From the NCBI GenBank assembly GCA_003354225.1, contig PIVH01000086.1, positions 1-8,393 of the forward strand: a stretch of 8,393 nt of DNA. The letters run 5' to 3'. This DNA comes from Globobulimina sp. (Eukaryota; Foraminifera; Rotaliida). This document shows positions 8,133 through 8,393 of this stretch, one piece after another; the stretch's first letter is position 1, and the number at the start of each line of letters is the position of its first letter. The translations under genes were made by a program, and so were the position numbers. Under the pieces are notes generated by a model. It worked only from the letters and a program-made list of their open reading frames with translations. It was not told the origin of the DNA and did not search any database.

Positions 8133-8393
8133 ATGGCTTCATCAACACAGAAGAAAAAGTTTAGTGAATGCATCATCTAAATTAATTATATATTTCAATT
8201 AGAATTATAGTGCATTTAACTGAATTGAAAGCAAAGTCGATAATTCAGTTTATTTTATCCGTCTACAGTCTATATTTATTAGTCTAATCGAATAAATGTT
8301 TAATTATATCAATCATATTTATGTTGAAAAGGATATAATACAGAATTACCTACATTTTTTTTGCTGGGTCGAATAACCTTGATATCATTGCTG
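8133..8393 (+). CDS. Possible divergent gene, first exon and start of second exon (partial at right edge)
   Basis: ATG at 8133 has A at -3 and G at +4 (acATGG). The unspliced frame stops after 15 codons (MASSTQKKKFSECII). If a GT at 8159 is a donor and the AG at 8342-8343 an acceptor, exon 1 (8133-8158) joins exon 2 (8344 onward) in phase, giving MASSTQKKKITYIFFAGSNN and staying open to the window end. The skipped 185 bases are strongly AT-rich with an ATACAG end, as expected for an intron, but longer than the other introns here. A second donor at 8164 gives another open frame, so the join is not unique. The protein is not recognised. The alternative is plain intergenic DNA. Confidence 0.3.
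8159..8343 (+). other. AT-rich stretch without clear gene, candidate intron
   Basis: The segment has several stops in every frame, no RNA gene fold that I could recognise and no repeat. It starts GTTTAG (weak donor) and ends ATACAG. On the minus strand ATGTAG followed by GTAATT at the right end also looks like an exon/donor junction, so direction is not settled. Confidence 0.3.

Overview
The window looks like nuclear DNA of a compact-genome eukaryote, most likely a protist. The evidence is a spliced start exon joined by a 60-base GTAAGT...ACAG intron, a vertebrate-like ATG context (gccATGG), very long AT-rich open frames in the standard code, and eukaryotic protein types: a long coiled-coil protein and an RCC1-propeller protein with degenerate EF-hands. 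I see no operon structure, Shine-Dalgarno pattern, CRISPR array, tRNA, rRNA or insertion sequence. The lineage cannot be fixed from the sequence alone; a rhizarian such as a foraminiferan is one guess.

Layout. (1) Bases 1-2862, plus strand: the 3' part of a coiled-coil gene. The frame is already open at base 1, so the true start lies outside the window. Its C-terminal motif resembles my recollection of FAM184-type proteins. (2) Bases 7967 down to 2840, minus strand: one large gene. I rebuild it as three exons: 7967-7905, 7844-7464 and 7393-2840, about 1665 residues. The product has a helical N-terminus, a beta-rich segment like that of giant RCC1/HECT-family proteins, seven RCC1 repeats, a long unassigned middle part, acidic linkers and a degenerate EF-hand pair. 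There is no HECT domain in the window. The exon 1/2 junction is canonical. The exon 2/3 junction needs a GC-AG intron or hides a frameshift. (3) Bases 7968-8132: a short upstream region with a 25-base direct repeat and two dyads that share the half-site GTATAA. (4) Bases 8133-8393, plus strand: a possible first exon, AT-rich intron and start of second exon of a divergent gene that runs off the right edge. This is weakly supported.

The two main genes converge and their coding regions overlap by 23 bases at the stop codons. If the right-hand gene is real, it and the RCC1 gene share a divergent promoter of about 165 bases. Nothing in the window shows that the genes act in one pathway. No clear new 'system' is visible. 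The points most worth following are the domain layout of the RCC1 protein, its odd second splice junction, the repeat/dyad cluster, and the GC-rich core inside an otherwise AT-rich gene.
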